DNA from: CALXVA01 sp944393025
GTDB taxonomy: Bacteria > Bacillota > Clostridia > TANB77 > CAG-508
Length of the DNA: 64,000 bases
Assembly (NCBI GenBank): GCA_963931445.1
Contig: OZ007016.1
Location: 744,001-808,000 of the forward strand
Reading direction: 5' to 3'
Shown here: one piece after another, positions 9,685 through 21,558 of the stretch
Layout: every line of letters starts with the position of its first letter
Position numbering within the stretch: the stretch's first letter is position 1
The notes under the pieces: model-generated
Told to the model about the DNA's origin: nothing
The model's database searches: none
Seen by the model: only the letters and a program-made list of their open reading frames with translations
Made by a program: the position numbers and the translations under genes

Positions 9685-11214
9685 ATGAAAGGATTTTTAA
9701 AATGGTTTAAATCAAATGCAAAAATAAAAAGATGGATATTACTTGTAATTATTGGAGTATTGCTTTGTTGTTATGGAATGGCAGAGATTTTAACAAGTAA
9801 ACAAATTGAATTTTCAAATTTAGCAAAAATAATAGGATTATTTGTTTTAGGATTTGTTTGTATTATATATAGCATTATAGCAATTCAAAAAAGAACATTA
9901 GAAATATTAGTAGAAGATACAGATAATAGAAGTAAAGAAGATAGTTCAAATGTTAAAACACTAATTTTTAATAAAAAGGTATATAATCAAGGACCAAAAA
10001 TCGTAGCTATAGGTGGTGGAACTGGTTTAAATTCAGTATTAAGAGGCTTAAAAAAATATACAGATAACATTACTGCTATTGTTACTGTATCAGATTATGG
10101 TGAAGAAAAAACACAATCTAGAAAAATTCTTGAAACATTGCCATTAGATGATATTAAAGAAAGTATAGTAGCTCTTTCAGAGAATGAAGAAACAATGGAA
10201 AAATTAATGAATTTTAAATTTGAAAGAGGAAAACTTTCGCCATTATCATTTAGTGACATATACTTTGAAGCTATGAATGATTTATATAAAGATTTTCCAG
10301 AATCAGTTAAACAATCTCAAAATGTATTTAACATTACTGGTAATGTTATGCCTGTTACAATGGAAGAAATAAAAATATGTGCAGAACTTGAAGATGGAAC
10401 TGTAATAGAAAGTAGAGAAAAAATACCAGAAGAAATAAATAATAAAACAAGCAAAATTAATAGAATATATATAAATCCATCAAATTGTAAAGCAGCTCCA
10501 GGTGTTATTGAAGCGATTATGGATGCAGATGCAATAATTATAGGACCAGGAAGTTTATACACTAATGTAATACCAAATCTATTAGTAAAAGGAGTTGCGA
10601 AAGCAATAAAAGAATCTAAAGGATTTAAGATTTATGTAAGTAATTTAATGACAGAGCCAGGACAAACAGATAACTATACATTATCTGAGCATATAAAAGC
10701 TATAAATGAACATGTAGGAAAAGGAATTATTGAATATTGTATGTATGATACTGGTGAAATAATACCAGAATATATTAGAAAATATAATATGGAAGGTTCA
10801 GAACTTGTAGAACAAGATGTTTCAAAAGTAAAAGTAGAAGGTGTTTATTTAATACAAAGAAAATTATCACATGTAGAAAATGGCTATATAAGACATAATC
10901 CAGATGCAATTGCAGCTTCTATAATTCAATTAATATGTGATGATTTAAAATTTAATAATATGGAAAATAATATCCAATATATGATGCTTAATAATAAATT
11001 AAAAGATAGCAAAAAATCTTTAAAGAAAGAAGCAAAAACTAATAAAGAAAATATTAGAACATCAAAAACCAAAAATCAAAATCGTGGAAAAAGCAAATTT
11101 TTTGAAAAATATAGTGAAAGAATAGCATCAATAAAAGAATCAGATTTAAAGCAACAGGAAAGAATAAAACAAGCACAAAAAAATAAAAATATAAAAAAAG
11201 TTAAAGCTAAATAA
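9685..11214 (+). CDS. yvcK: YvcK/CofD-like gluconeogenesis factor with membrane anchor
   Basis: A 509-residue protein of the YvcK family, which in Bacillus is needed for growth on gluconeogenic carbon and binds UDP-sugars. Two predicted membrane spans lie at residues 15-35 and 45-68. The CofD-like domain runs from IVAIGGGTGLNSVLRGLKKY near 108 to about 420 and includes IIGPGSLYTNVIPNLL near 285. A Lys-rich tail of about 90 residues follows. The usual SDDGGSSG loop after GGGTG is altered to SDYGEEKTQS, which should change ligand binding. ATG 9685 has AGGAAG upstream. The typical yvcK partners rapZ and whiA are absent. Confidence 0.85.
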   Translation: MKGFLKWFKSNAKIKRWILLVIIGVLLCCYGMAEILTSKQIEFSNLAKIIGLFVLGFVCIIYSIIAIQKRTLEILVEDTDNRSKEDSSNVKTLIFNKKVYNQGPKIVAIGGGTGLNSVLRGLKKYTDNITAIVTVSDYGEEKTQSRKILETLPLDDIKESIVALSENEETMEKLMNFKFERGKLSPLSFSDIYFEAMNDLYKDFPESVKQSQNVFNITGNVMPVTMEEIKICAELEDGTVIESREKIPEEINNKTSKINRIYINPSNCKAAPGVIEAIMDADAIIIGPGSLYTNVIPNLLVKGVAKAIKESKGFKIYVSNLMTEPGQTDNYTLSEHIKAINEHVGKGIIEYCMYDTGEIIPEYIRKYNMEGSELVEQDVSKVKVEGVYLIQRKLSHVENGYIRHNPDAIAASIIQLICDDLKFNNMENNIQYMMLNNKLKDSKKSLKKEAKTNKENIRTSKTKNQNRGKSKFFEKYSERIASIKESDLKQQERIKQAQKNKNIKKVKAK

Positions 11215-11279
11215 ATAATAAATATAAATAAGAAAACATTTAATATGGAGCACAAAATTTGTGTTTATGGAGGAAACAA

Positions 11280-13308
<2,029 letters not shown>

Positions 13309-13464
13309 AATAACAAAAGATAATTGTTTTTACATTGTTGCTACTATTAGAAATTTAATTAATGTACAAGAAGTATAACTTGTAGATTTATGATGGACAC
13401 TGTAAAACTAATTAATAAGAAGTACTATAAGCAAATAATAATTCAAAAGAGGAGATGATAAAAA

Positions 13465-13950
13465 GTGAGAATTCTAGGAATAGATCCAGGATTTGCAATA
13501 ACCGGTTACAGTATAATAGATTACATAGGAAATAAATTTAATTTAATAACTTCCGGGGCTGTTTTAACAGAAGCAAAACAATCATTTCCTTTAAGACTTT
13601 TAAAACTAAATAATGATTTAGAAAATATAATAGATGAATTTAAACCAGATGCAATATCAGTTGAAGAATTATTTTTTAATAACAATGCTAAAACAGCAAT
13701 AAATGTTGCACAAGCAAGAGGAGTTATATTAGTAGTAGGATGTAGAAAAAATGTACCTACATATGAATATACACCACTTCAAATAAAACAATCTGTAGTA
13801 GGATATGGCAGAGCCGATAAAATACAAGTTCAGAAAATGGTAAAAACTATTTTAGGAGTAGATAAATTGCCAAAATTAGATGATACAACAGATAGTATGG
13901 CAGCTGCAATATGTCATGCGCATTCATCAAAATTTTCAATAAAATTATAA
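13465..13950 (+). CDS. ruvC: Holliday junction endonuclease RuvC
   Basis: The resolvase that cuts four-way junctions with RuvAB. It has 161 residues with the RNase H-like fold. Catalytic acids are visible in GIDPG (Asp7), VEELFF near residue 68 and DDTTDSMAAAICH near 139-142. The start is GTG 13465 with AGAGGAG upstream. It neighbours holA. In this window ruvB lies 30 kb away at 44340 and ruvA is not seen, so the usual ruvCAB cluster is broken up. Confidence 0.95.
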   Translation: MRILGIDPGFAITGYSIIDYIGNKFNLITSGAVLTEAKQSFPLRLLKLNNDLENIIDEFKPDAISVEELFFNNNAKTAINVAQARGVILVVGCRKNVPTYEYTPLQIKQSVVGYGRADKIQVQKMVKTILGVDKLPKLDDTTDSMAAAICHAHSSKFSIKL

Positions 13951-14024
13951 TTTTTAAATAATTAAATTAATTTTAACTTAATTATACAAAGCAGACTAAA
14001 CCTTTGTAAAGAAAGAAGGTATTA

Positions 14025-15008
14025 ATGGGAATAAAGTTATTGTATGGAGAAGAAACTTATTTATTAGAAACAAAATTAAAGAAAATAAAAAAAGAATTTG
14101 GTGAATTAATACAAGGAATTAATTTTATTCAAATTGATGCTTCAAATGTACAAGAATTAATAGCAGATATTGAAACGCCAGCATTTGGATATGAGAAAAA
14201 ACTTATACTTGCAAGAAATACAAACTTATTTATAAAAGAAAAAAAGAATGCAAAAGGTTTAGAACAAGCTACAAATAAATTAATAAATAAAATATCAGAA
14301 TATATATCAGAAAATATAACTATGATAAATGAAGCGGTTGAATTGATTTTTATAGAAGAGGCAGTAGAAAAAAATACTTTATATAAAGCAATAGAAAAGA
14401 ATGGAGAAATAATAGAATTTGCATTACTTAAATTACCTGAGCTTATACAAAATATTCAAAAAATTTGTATGGCTTATAAGGTAAAAATGGATAATACAGT
14501 AGCTAAATATTTTGTTGAGTGCTGTGGAACAAGTATGCAAGATTTAATAAATGAAGTTAGAAAATTAATAGAATTTGTAGGAACAAATGGTATAATTACC
14601 AATAAAGAAATAGATCTTTTATGTAATAAGCAAATTAATAGTATTATATTTGACCTAACTGATAATTTGGGTAAAAAAGATATAGAAAGAGCAATGAAAG
14701 TATTAAAAGAGTTAATATACGAAAAAGAACCAATTCAAAAAATATTAATAACTTTATATAATCATTTTAAAAAATTATATATTGTTAAAATTTCTGAAGA
14801 ATATAAAAAAGATTTAGCAACATCAATGAAATTAAAACCAAATCAAATGTTTCTAATTACAAAATATAAAGCGCAAGCAAAATATTTTTCAAAAGAAGAA
14901 ATAAGAAAAATTATGGAAGAGCTAATAGATTTAGATGCAAATTATAAACAAGGTTTGATTGATATAAATGTAGGCTTAGAAGCAATACTTTGTAGATATT
15001 GTTCATAG
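14025..15008 (+). CDS. holA: DNA polymerase III subunit delta
   Basis: The clamp-loader subunit that opens the beta sliding clamp. It has 327 residues. The family pattern is an N-terminal LLYGEETYLLETKLKKI segment, ETPAFGYEKKLILARN near residue 50 (clamp contact region), a helical lid near 150-200 and a C-terminal collar domain near 215-325. ATG 14025 follows GAAGG. A strong terminator follows. The preceding ruvC is 75 bases upstream, so they may share a transcript. Confidence 0.92.
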   Translation: MGIKLLYGEETYLLETKLKKIKKEFGELIQGINFIQIDASNVQELIADIETPAFGYEKKLILARNTNLFIKEKKNAKGLEQATNKLINKISEYISENITMINEAVELIFIEEAVEKNTLYKAIEKNGEIIEFALLKLPELIQNIQKICMAYKVKMDNTVAKYFVECCGTSMQDLINEVRKLIEFVGTNGIITNKEIDLLCNKQINSIIFDLTDNLGKKDIERAMKVLKELIYEKEPIQKILITLYNHFKKLYIVKISEEYKKDLATSMKLKPNQMFLITKYKAQAKYFSKEEIRKIMEELIDLDANYKQGLIDINVGLEAILCRYCS

Positions 15009-15009
15009 A

Positions 15010-15066
15010 AAAAAGTTGGTTTTATAATTTTTATTTTTAAAATGAAATTATAAAACCAACTTTTTG
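15010..15066. terminator. Terminator between holA and the reverse-strand pair
   Basis: A long inverted repeat AAAAGTTGGTTTTATAATTT / AAATTATAAAACCAACTTTT separates convergent genes. A- and T-rich flanks on both sides allow termination in both directions. Confidence 0.85.
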
Positions 15067-15076
15067 TTGTAAAATA

Positions 15077-15769
15077 TTAATTATTTTTAAGATTTGCTAG
15101 TATTATTTTTAAATGTCTAATTCCATCTCTAAATGTTCTTAAGTGAGATGCTTTTTTTCGTTTATCCTTATAAAAATTTATAGGTATTTCAACTATACTT
15201 AAATTATTTTTTTTAGCTTTTATTAGCATTTCTGTGGCATATTCCATCCCTTCGGCACAACAGTTAAGAGATTTAACTTTTTCAGTATTATAACCTCTAA
15301 GTCCACAATTAAAATCATTTACATTAATTTTATATAATTTTTTTGCTATAAATGAAATAATAGGTGTTCCTAAATATTTATGTAAAACCTTCATAGAACC
15401 TTTTTCCATATGACCTGTATATCTATTTCCAATAACAACATCTTTTCCTAATCTCAAATTTTTTACAAAATCTTCTAATTCTAAAAAATTATAACTATCG
15501 TCTGCATCTCCCATTATTGTATATTTACTGTTCACTTTTTTTGTACCTTCTATTAATGCATTTCCATAACCTTGTTTTTTTACTATTTCTACCCTAGCAC
15601 CTGCATTTTTAGCAATTTCAGCAGTATTGTCTATAGAATTGTTATCTATAACTAATACTTCTCCATTTATATTATTTTTTTTCAAAAACTCTTTAGCTTT
15701 TTTTATACAAATTCCGACTGTTTCTTCTTCATTTAAACATGGTATTAATATTGTTAACTCCATTTTCAT
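15077..15769 (-). CDS. GT2 glycosyltransferase (polyprenyl-phosphate sugar synthase-like)
   Basis: A 230-residue inverting transferase resembling dolichol/undecaprenyl-phosphate sugar synthases. It opens with LTILIPCLNEEETVGICIKK. IDNNSIDNTAE is the nucleotide site, MGDADDSY near 88 is the DxD metal site and FNCGLRGYN near 150 is a conserved acceptor region. Unlike its paralogue at 45416 it has no C-terminal membrane spans. Its ATG overlaps the stop of the membrane protein gene by four bases (ATGA), so the two are coupled. It probably loads a lipid carrier with a sugar for that membrane partner (inference). Confidence 0.88.
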   Translation of the reverse strand: MKMELTILIPCLNEEETVGICIKKAKEFLKKNNINGEVLVIDNNSIDNTAEIAKNAGARVEIVKKQGYGNALIEGTKKVNSKYTIMGDADDSYNFLELEDFVKNLRLGKDVVIGNRYTGHMEKGSMKVLHKYLGTPIISFIAKKLYKINVNDFNCGLRGYNTEKVKSLNCCAEGMEYATEMLIKAKKNNLSIVEIPINFYKDKRKKASHLRTFRDGIRHLKIILANLKNN

Positions 15770-17037
15770 TTCTCCTTACCTATTTTATAATTAAGTATCC
15801 TTTCATCCAAACTATATGTAATTGCTAGTATTATAGCCATTATTGTAATTATTTGACTCCTAAATGTGAAAAATGAATGAAGGTATGAATGATTTGCAAG
15901 AACTAGATATCTAATATAAGGTAACAAGGAAATTAGTAATAAAATAAGTGAAAACCATAATTTTTTAATTTCTTTCTTCCTAATAAAAATAATTTCAAAT
16001 ACAATTAAAATTCCAATGATAAAATAAAAATATTCTTCATCTAATAAAAATTTTATTGGAAATAACATTTTGAAGTTTCTTGGTATTGTTTCTAATATAT
16101 AATTTTGTGAAACAAATTCAGTCCCATTTATTCTTTTTTTTGCATATTCTATAACATAATCAAAAGCATTTATATTTAATATTATAGAGGCTAAAATCCA
16201 TTTGGCAAACCACATTCCAACATAGCCAATTAACCATAAAATTATAGGCCATAACATTGTTTTTATAGATTCTTTTATATTGGAAATTTTGTTATTTTTG
16301 TATCTTATTGTTAATAAGATTATTAAAGGAACAAATAAAGTTATTATCTCTGTTGTTAAAAAATCTAAATAACATGTTATAATTCCAGTTATAAAAAATA
16401 GTAGTTTTATATCCTTTTCTTTTTTTTCTAATTTTACTAATATTATTGAAGAGATTAACATAATTAAGAAAGTCCATGTATACTCTACACAAAATGGAAC
16501 AGTCCATATAGCACACATTATTAATCCAAATAATAATGCTAATACTAATTCTTTTATTTTTCTTAATTGTATAATTAATATGACCAACAGTATAGTTAAA
16601 ATTATTAGATTTATAATATATATTTGACTCATATCAAAAAGAACTAGTAGAGGTCTTAATATTGTCATTGAACCATGCCAGTATCGTAGATATTGAGTAT
16701 TAGGCTTTTCAACATTTTTTATTGTTGATGCAACATCAAAACTTATTGCTTCATCTTGTGTTAATGAAAAATAATTTGCTTCCATAACAGAATCTACTAT
16801 ATTATTTGAATCAATATAATAAATTATATACAATATCATAGCATCTGCATAAAAATGTTTTTGATTGTAAGGAGTTTTAGAATTATCTTCACTTGCATAT
16901 TTCCAAAAAATATCAGATGATTTTTTTATATTTTCTTCTATAAGATTTCTAGGTATTTTAGCTGTTGCGACTAATAAAGAGAACAAAACTAAGATTAGAA
17001 GAAAAAAAACAATTACATATTTTAGTACTTTTTTCAT
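15766..17037 (-). CDS. Polytopic membrane protein, putative GT-C-type glycosyltransferase
   Basis: A 423-residue protein with roughly ten hydrophobic spans and one large outer loop after the first. It opens with a membrane span ending LLVATAKIPRNLIEENIKKS. The loop contains LRYWHGSMTILRPLL, and the C-terminus has VLANHSYLHSFFTFRSQ. The same landmarks occur in the protein at 46399, which is also paired with a GT2 gene. The architecture resembles lipid-linked-sugar transferases that modify cell-surface glycans, but no characterised relative is recognised and the function is inferred. Confidence 0.75.
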   Translation of the reverse strand: MKKVLKYVIVFFLLILVLFSLLVATAKIPRNLIEENIKKSSDIFWKYASEDNSKTPYNQKHFYADAMILYIIYYIDSNNIVDSVMEANYFSLTQDEAISFDVASTIKNVEKPNTQYLRYWHGSMTILRPLLVLFDMSQIYIINLIILTILLVILIIQLRKIKELVLALLFGLIMCAIWTVPFCVEYTWTFLIMLISSIILVKLEKKEKDIKLLFFITGIITCYLDFLTTEIITLFVPLIILLTIRYKNNKISNIKESIKTMLWPIILWLIGYVGMWFAKWILASIILNINAFDYVIEYAKKRINGTEFVSQNYILETIPRNFKMLFPIKFLLDEEYFYFIIGILIVFEIIFIRKKEIKKLWFSLILLLISLLPYIRYLVLANHSYLHSFFTFRSQIITIMAIILAITYSLDERILNYKIGKEK

Positions 17038-17187
17038 TTATAACCCCTTTAATAAAATATTTTTAAATTATATTAATAATTATAAACTATAGATTGCTTA
17101 TTGTAAATTGTATTTTTAAAATTAGTTTAACTATAATTTTATCTTATTTGAAAAATTGAAAAATTCCATTATTTTTATCGAATAGTG

Positions 17188-17216
17188 TTGAATTTTTATT
17201 TTCATTAATATATAAT
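17188..17216 (+). promoter_or_regulatory. Promoter of the polysaccharide operon
   Basis: TTGAAT at 17188-17193 and a perfect TATAAT at 17211-17216 are 17 bases apart. Transcription would leave a leader of about 90 bases before wbpB. Confidence 0.65.
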
Positions 17217-17314
17217 AACAATGCTAAGAGAAAAATAAAGATAATAAATCCATGTACAAAATTTATTGACTATGAAATGGCTTATTTAAAAGAAAAATAA
17301 AGGAGGAATTTTAA

Positions 17315-18394
17315 ATGAAATATGCATTAATAGGATGTGGAAGAATTGCACCAAATCACTTAGAGGCAGCAGTAAATAATAATTTAGAAATAGTAGGAAT
17401 ATGTGACATAATACCAGAACATATGGATATATTATTATCTAAATTAGATATGCAAAATAAAGAAATAAAAAAATATACTGACTATCATGAAATGTTACAA
17501 AAAGAAAAACCAGAATTAGTTGCTATAGCTACTGAAAGTGGAGAACATGCTAAAATTGCTTTGGAATGTCTAGAATACGGAGCAAATTTAATAATAGAAA
17601 AACCAATAGCATTATCTTTAGAAGATGCAGATAAAATAATAGAAAAATCTAAGGAAAAAGGGTTAGTTGTATGCGCTAACCATCAAAATAGATTTAATAA
17701 ATCAATACAAAAAATAAGACAAGCTGTAGAAAATAAAGAATTTGGAAGAATGCTTTATGGAACAGCACATATAAGATGGAATAGAGGAAGAGATTATTAT
17801 ACACAAGCACCATGGAGAGGAACATGGGCACAAGATGGTGGTGCTTTAATGAACCAATGTATTCATAATATAGATTTATTAAGATGGATGATGGGTGATG
17901 AAATAGATGAAGTTTGTGCATATACAGATAACCTAAATCATGATTATATACAGGCAGAAGATTTAGGAATGGCAATAGTAAAATTTAAAAATGGTTCTTA
18001 TGGAATTATTGAAGGAACAACTGATATTTATCCAAAAAATTTAGAAGAAACACTTTATCTTTTTGGACAAAAAGGAACTGTAAAAGCAGGTGGAAAATCA
18101 GTTAACATTATAGAAGAATGGATTTTTGAAAACGAAAAAGAAAATCCAGAAGAAGTAAAAAAGAATAATAGTGAAATGCCAAAAAATATTTATGGATTTG
18201 GACACACTCCATTATACAAAAATGTAATAGAAGCAATAAATACACATTCTAAACCACTTGTAGATGCAGAGGCAGGGAGAAGAGCATTAGAATTAGTTTT
18301 AGCTATATATAAATCTGCTGCTGAGGGAAGACCAGTAAAATTACCTTTAGAAAAATGTTCAACAATGGATTTTGTAGGAAGATTTGATAAATAA
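17315..18394 (+). CDS. wbpB: UDP-GlcNAcA 3-dehydrogenase (WbpB-like, Gfo/Idh/MocA)
   Basis: Oxidises C3 of UDP-GlcNAc-uronate, the second step toward UDP-ManNAc3NAcA. It has 359 residues. The N-terminal Rossmann fold starts ALIGCGRIAPNHLEAAV, the catalytic-lysine motif EKPIALSLEDAD lies near residue 95 and GGALMNQCIHNIDLLRWMMG near 175 contains the conserved histidine. ATG 17315 follows AAAGGAGG. It is the first gene of the operon, followed directly by the matching aminotransferase, acetyltransferase and UDP-GlcNAc dehydrogenase, which supports the pathway assignment over other Gfo/Idh/MocA roles. Confidence 0.88.
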   Translation: MKYALIGCGRIAPNHLEAAVNNNLEIVGICDIIPEHMDILLSKLDMQNKEIKKYTDYHEMLQKEKPELVAIATESGEHAKIALECLEYGANLIIEKPIALSLEDADKIIEKSKEKGLVVCANHQNRFNKSIQKIRQAVENKEFGRMLYGTAHIRWNRGRDYYTQAPWRGTWAQDGGALMNQCIHNIDLLRWMMGDEIDEVCAYTDNLNHDYIQAEDLGMAIVKFKNGSYGIIEGTTDIYPKNLEETLYLFGQKGTVKAGGKSVNIIEEWIFENEKENPEEVKKNNSEMPKNIYGFGHTPLYKNVIEAINTHSKPLVDAEAGRRALELVLAIYKSAAEGRPVKLPLEKCSTMDFVGRFDK

Positions 18395-18421
18395 ATTATA
18401 TGAAAGAAGGAAGTTACATAA

Positions 18422-19561
18422 ATGGAATTTATAGATTTAAAAGAACAATATAAAAGATTGAAAGATAAAATTGATAACAATATTCAAAATGTATTGAATA
18501 ATGCAAATTATATAATGGGCACAGAAGTTAAAGAATTAGAAAAACAATTAGCTGATTATACAGGAAGAAAATATTGTGCAACTTGTGCTAACGGAACAGA
18601 TGCTCTAACAATTGCAATGAAAGTATTAGATGTATGTGAAAATGATGCTGTTTTTGTACCAAGTTTTACATTTTATTCTACAGCAGAAGTTGTTTCACTA
18701 GAAGGTGCTACACCAATATTTGTAGATGTAGATGAAAGAACATTTAATATAGATGTTAAAAAACTAGAAAAAACAATAAAAAAAGTTATAGAAGAAGGAA
18801 TATTAAAACCAAAAGCTATTATACCAGTAGATTTATTTGGACAAACAGCTAATTTTGAAGAAATACTTAAAATAGCACAAAAATATAATTTGAAAGTTAT
18901 AGAGGATTCAGCACAAGGATTTGGAGGCTCAATAAATGGAAAAAAAGCTTGTTCTTTTGGAGACATATCTACTACATCATTTTTTCCAGCAAAACCATTA
19001 GGATGCTATGGAGATGGTGGAGCAATTTTTACAGATGATGAAGAAATATATAATAAAATATTATCAATAAGAGTTCATGGAAAAGGATCATATAAATATG
19101 ATAATGTAAGAGTAGGGCTAAATTCTAGATTGGATACAATTCAAGCAGCAATACTTTTGCCAAAATTAGAAGCTTTTAAAGAATATGAATTAGAAAATAG
19201 AAATAAATTTGCTAAAATGTATACAGAAAAATTAAAAGATGTTGTTAAAACACCAGTAGTACCAGAAGGATATGAAAGTAGTTGGGCACAATACACAATA
19301 ATATTAGAGAGTGAAGAGGAAAGAAACTTTGTACAAGCTAAATTGAAAGAAAAAGAAATTCCAACAATGATATATTATCCAATACCATTACATAAACAAA
19401 TAGTATATAAAGATTATAACTTTAATGTAGATGATTTAAAAGTATCAGAGGAATTAACTAAAAAAGTATTAAGTTTACCAATGCATCCATATATGACTAA
19501 TGAGCAAGTTGATAGTATAAGTGAACAAGTTATAAAAGTAGTTAAAGAACATAGGGAATAG
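18422..19561 (+). CDS. wbpE: PLP aminotransferase (WbpE-like, DegT/DnrJ/EryC1)
   Basis: Transfers an amino group to the 3-keto uronate, giving UDP-GlcNAc3NA. It has 379 residues. Motifs include CANGTDALTIAMKVL near residue 60 (PLP phosphate contact), EDSAQGFGG near 162 (PLP ring aspartate) and SFFPAKPLGCYGDGGA near 185 (Schiff-base lysine), with NSRLDTIQAAIL near 230. AGAAGGAAG precedes ATG 18422. It lies 27 bases after wbpB. Some bacterial relatives act on other keto sugars; the neighbours favour the WbpE role. Confidence 0.9.
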   Translation: MEFIDLKEQYKRLKDKIDNNIQNVLNNANYIMGTEVKELEKQLADYTGRKYCATCANGTDALTIAMKVLDVCENDAVFVPSFTFYSTAEVVSLEGATPIFVDVDERTFNIDVKKLEKTIKKVIEEGILKPKAIIPVDLFGQTANFEEILKIAQKYNLKVIEDSAQGFGGSINGKKACSFGDISTTSFFPAKPLGCYGDGGAIFTDDEEIYNKILSIRVHGKGSYKYDNVRVGLNSRLDTIQAAILLPKLEAFKEYELENRNKFAKMYTEKLKDVVKTPVVPEGYESSWAQYTIILESEEERNFVQAKLKEKEIPTMIYYPIPLHKQIVYKDYNFNVDDLKVSEELTKKVLSLPMHPYMTNEQVDSISEQVIKVVKEHRE

Positions 19562-19600
19562 TAAATTATACTAAAAAAGTTTTTTAAGGAGTTTTGAAAA

Positions 19601-20179
19601 ATGAATGAGAAAAATTATTTCGTACATGAATCGAGTTATGTAGATGAACCTTGTGAAATAGGAAAAGGAACAAAAATATGGCATTTCTCTCATATTATGC
19701 AAAATTGTAAAATAGGTGAAAATTGTAATATTGGTCAAAATGTTGTAATATCACCTGATGTAGTATTGGGAAATGGGGTAAAAATTCAAAATAATGTTTC
19801 TGTATATACAGGAGTTATATGCGAAGATGATGTATTTTTAGGTCCATCATGTGTCTTTACAAATGTAATAAATCCAAGAAGTTTTATTTCTAGAAGAGAT
19901 GAATATAGAAAAACAATTATAGGTAAAGGCGCATCTATAGGAGCAAATGCAACAATTGTATGCGGACACAACATAGGAAAATTTGCTTTTGTGGCAGCTG
20001 GAGCAGTTGTAACAAAAGATGTTCCAGACTATGCATTAGTGATGGGAAATCCAGCTAGAGTTAAAGAATTTGTATGCGAATGTTCAGAAAAAATGAAATG
20101 GATAGATAATAAATTTATATGTCCACACTGTGGTAAAAAATATGTTTTAAAAGATAATTATGTTGAAGAAATACAATAG
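19601..20179 (+). CDS. wbpD: UDP-GlcNAc3NA 3-N-acetyltransferase (WbpD-like)
   Basis: A left-handed beta-helix acetyltransferase of 192 residues that acetylates the new 3-amino group with acetyl-CoA. Hexapeptide repeats run from about residue 20 to 150 (IGEGC/IGQN-type turns). HFSHIMQ contains a probable catalytic histidine. The C-terminus adds a small Cys pair motif, CECSEKMKW and CPHCGKKY near 165-182, that may bind zinc, an extra not needed for catalysis. AAGGAG lies before ATG 19601. Its stop lies 41 bases upstream of the next start. Confidence 0.9.
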   Translation: MNEKNYFVHESSYVDEPCEIGKGTKIWHFSHIMQNCKIGENCNIGQNVVISPDVVLGNGVKIQNNVSVYTGVICEDDVFLGPSCVFTNVINPRSFISRRDEYRKTIIGKGASIGANATIVCGHNIGKFAFVAAGAVVTKDVPDYALVMGNPARVKEFVCECSEKMKWIDNKFICPHCGKKYVLKDNYVEEIQ

Positions 20180-20219
20180 TAATAAAGAAGATAAAAGTTT
20201 AAGAAAGGAAGCATTAAAA

Positions 20220-21542
20220 ATGGGAATTAAAGAAAATTTATTAAAAAAAATTGAAAACAAACAAATTACTGTAGGAGTAGTAGGATTAGGATATGTAGGC
20301 TTACCACTTGCTGTTGAAAAAGCAAAAGCAGGTTTTAAAACTATAGGATTTGATGTACAAGATGAAAAAGTAAAATTAGTAAATGAAGGACATAATTACA
20401 TAGGGGATGTTGTAGATAGCGACTTAAAACGAATTGTAGAAAAAGGAATGCTTAAAGCAACAACAGATTTCTCTTTTATAAAAGATGTAGATTTTATTGC
20501 AATTTGTGTACCAACACCACTTGATGAACATCAACAACCTGATATTAGTTTTGTAGAAAATAGTGCAATAGCAATTTCTAAACATTTATCTAAAGAAACT
20601 ATGGTTGTACTAGAATCTACAACTTATCCAGGAACTACAGAAGAATTAATTAAGCCAATATTAGAAAAAGGTTCAGGATTAAAATGTGGTGAAGATTTTT
20701 ATTTGGGATTTTCACCAGAAAGAGTTGATCCAGGAAATTTAATATATAAAACAAAAAATACTCCAAAAGTTGTAGGAGCAATAGGAAAAGATGCTACGGA
20801 AGTTATTGCAAAAATGTATAGAGAAGTACTTGGAGCAGATGTATTTGAAGTTTCTTCACCAGCAGTAGCTGAAATGGAAAAAATACTAGAAAATACATAT
20901 AGAAATATTAACATAGGATTAGTTAATGAATTAGCTATGCTATGCGATAAAATGAAAATAAGCTTATGGGAAGTAGTAGATGCTGCTAAAACAAAACCTT
21001 ATGGTTTTCAAGCATTTTACCCAGGACCTGGGCTAGGAGGACATTGTATACCACTTGACCCATATTACTTAGATTGGAAAGCTAGAGAATATGGATTCCA
21101 TACTTCATTAATACAAGCTTCAGGAATTATTAATGATAGGATGCCAGAATATTGTGTAGAGAGAGCAACTAAAATGTTAAGCTTAAGATTCAAAAAAGCT
21201 ATGAATGGAGCTAAAGTATTAGTACTTGGTGTAGCATATAAAAATGATATAGATGATTATAGAGAAAGTCCAGCCTTAAGAGTAATAGAAATATTACAAA
21301 AGGAAAGAGCAGAAGTAGAATTTTATGATCCTTATATAAAACAATATAAATATAAAGGAGAAATCCATAAAGGATTAGATAAAATTGATGAAAACACAGT
21401 AAAAAATGCAGATTTAGTTATATTTACAGCTGCACATAAAATATATGATTATGAAATGATATCAAAAAATGCAAAAGCAATTTTTGATACAAGAAATGCA
21501 ATGAAAAATATTAAAAATAGAGATAATATTGAGTTATTATAA
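20220..21542 (+). CDS. wbpA: UDP-N-acetylglucosamine 6-dehydrogenase (WbpA-like)
   Basis: A four-electron NAD oxidation of UDP-GlcNAc to the uronate, the first pathway step. It has 440 residues. The NAD-binding fold carries VGVVGLGYVGLPLAVEKAKA near residue 20, ESTTYPGTTEE near 130, and the catalytic cysteine in PGLGGHCIPLDPYYL near 265. A second NAD/UDP domain begins at KVLVLGVAYK near 335. ATG 20220 is chosen because AAGGAAG precedes it. A longer in-frame start at 20160 would overlap wbpD and has no site. Confidence 0.92.
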   Translation: MGIKENLLKKIENKQITVGVVGLGYVGLPLAVEKAKAGFKTIGFDVQDEKVKLVNEGHNYIGDVVDSDLKRIVEKGMLKATTDFSFIKDVDFIAICVPTPLDEHQQPDISFVENSAIAISKHLSKETMVVLESTTYPGTTEELIKPILEKGSGLKCGEDFYLGFSPERVDPGNLIYKTKNTPKVVGAIGKDATEVIAKMYREVLGADVFEVSSPAVAEMEKILENTYRNINIGLVNELAMLCDKMKISLWEVVDAAKTKPYGFQAFYPGPGLGGHCIPLDPYYLDWKAREYGFHTSLIQASGIINDRMPEYCVERATKMLSLRFKKAMNGAKVLVLGVAYKNDIDDYRESPALRVIEILQKERAEVEFYDPYIKQYKYKGEIHKGLDKIDENTVKNADLVIFTAAHKIYDYEMISKNAKAIFDTRNAMKNIKNRDNIELL

Positions 21543-21558
21543 AGGGGAATTTCACGAT

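Noticed and set aside
13309..13464. Separate gene between the debranching enzyme and ruvC
   Set aside because: Only short, unsupported frames occur; the gap is ordinary intergenic DNA.
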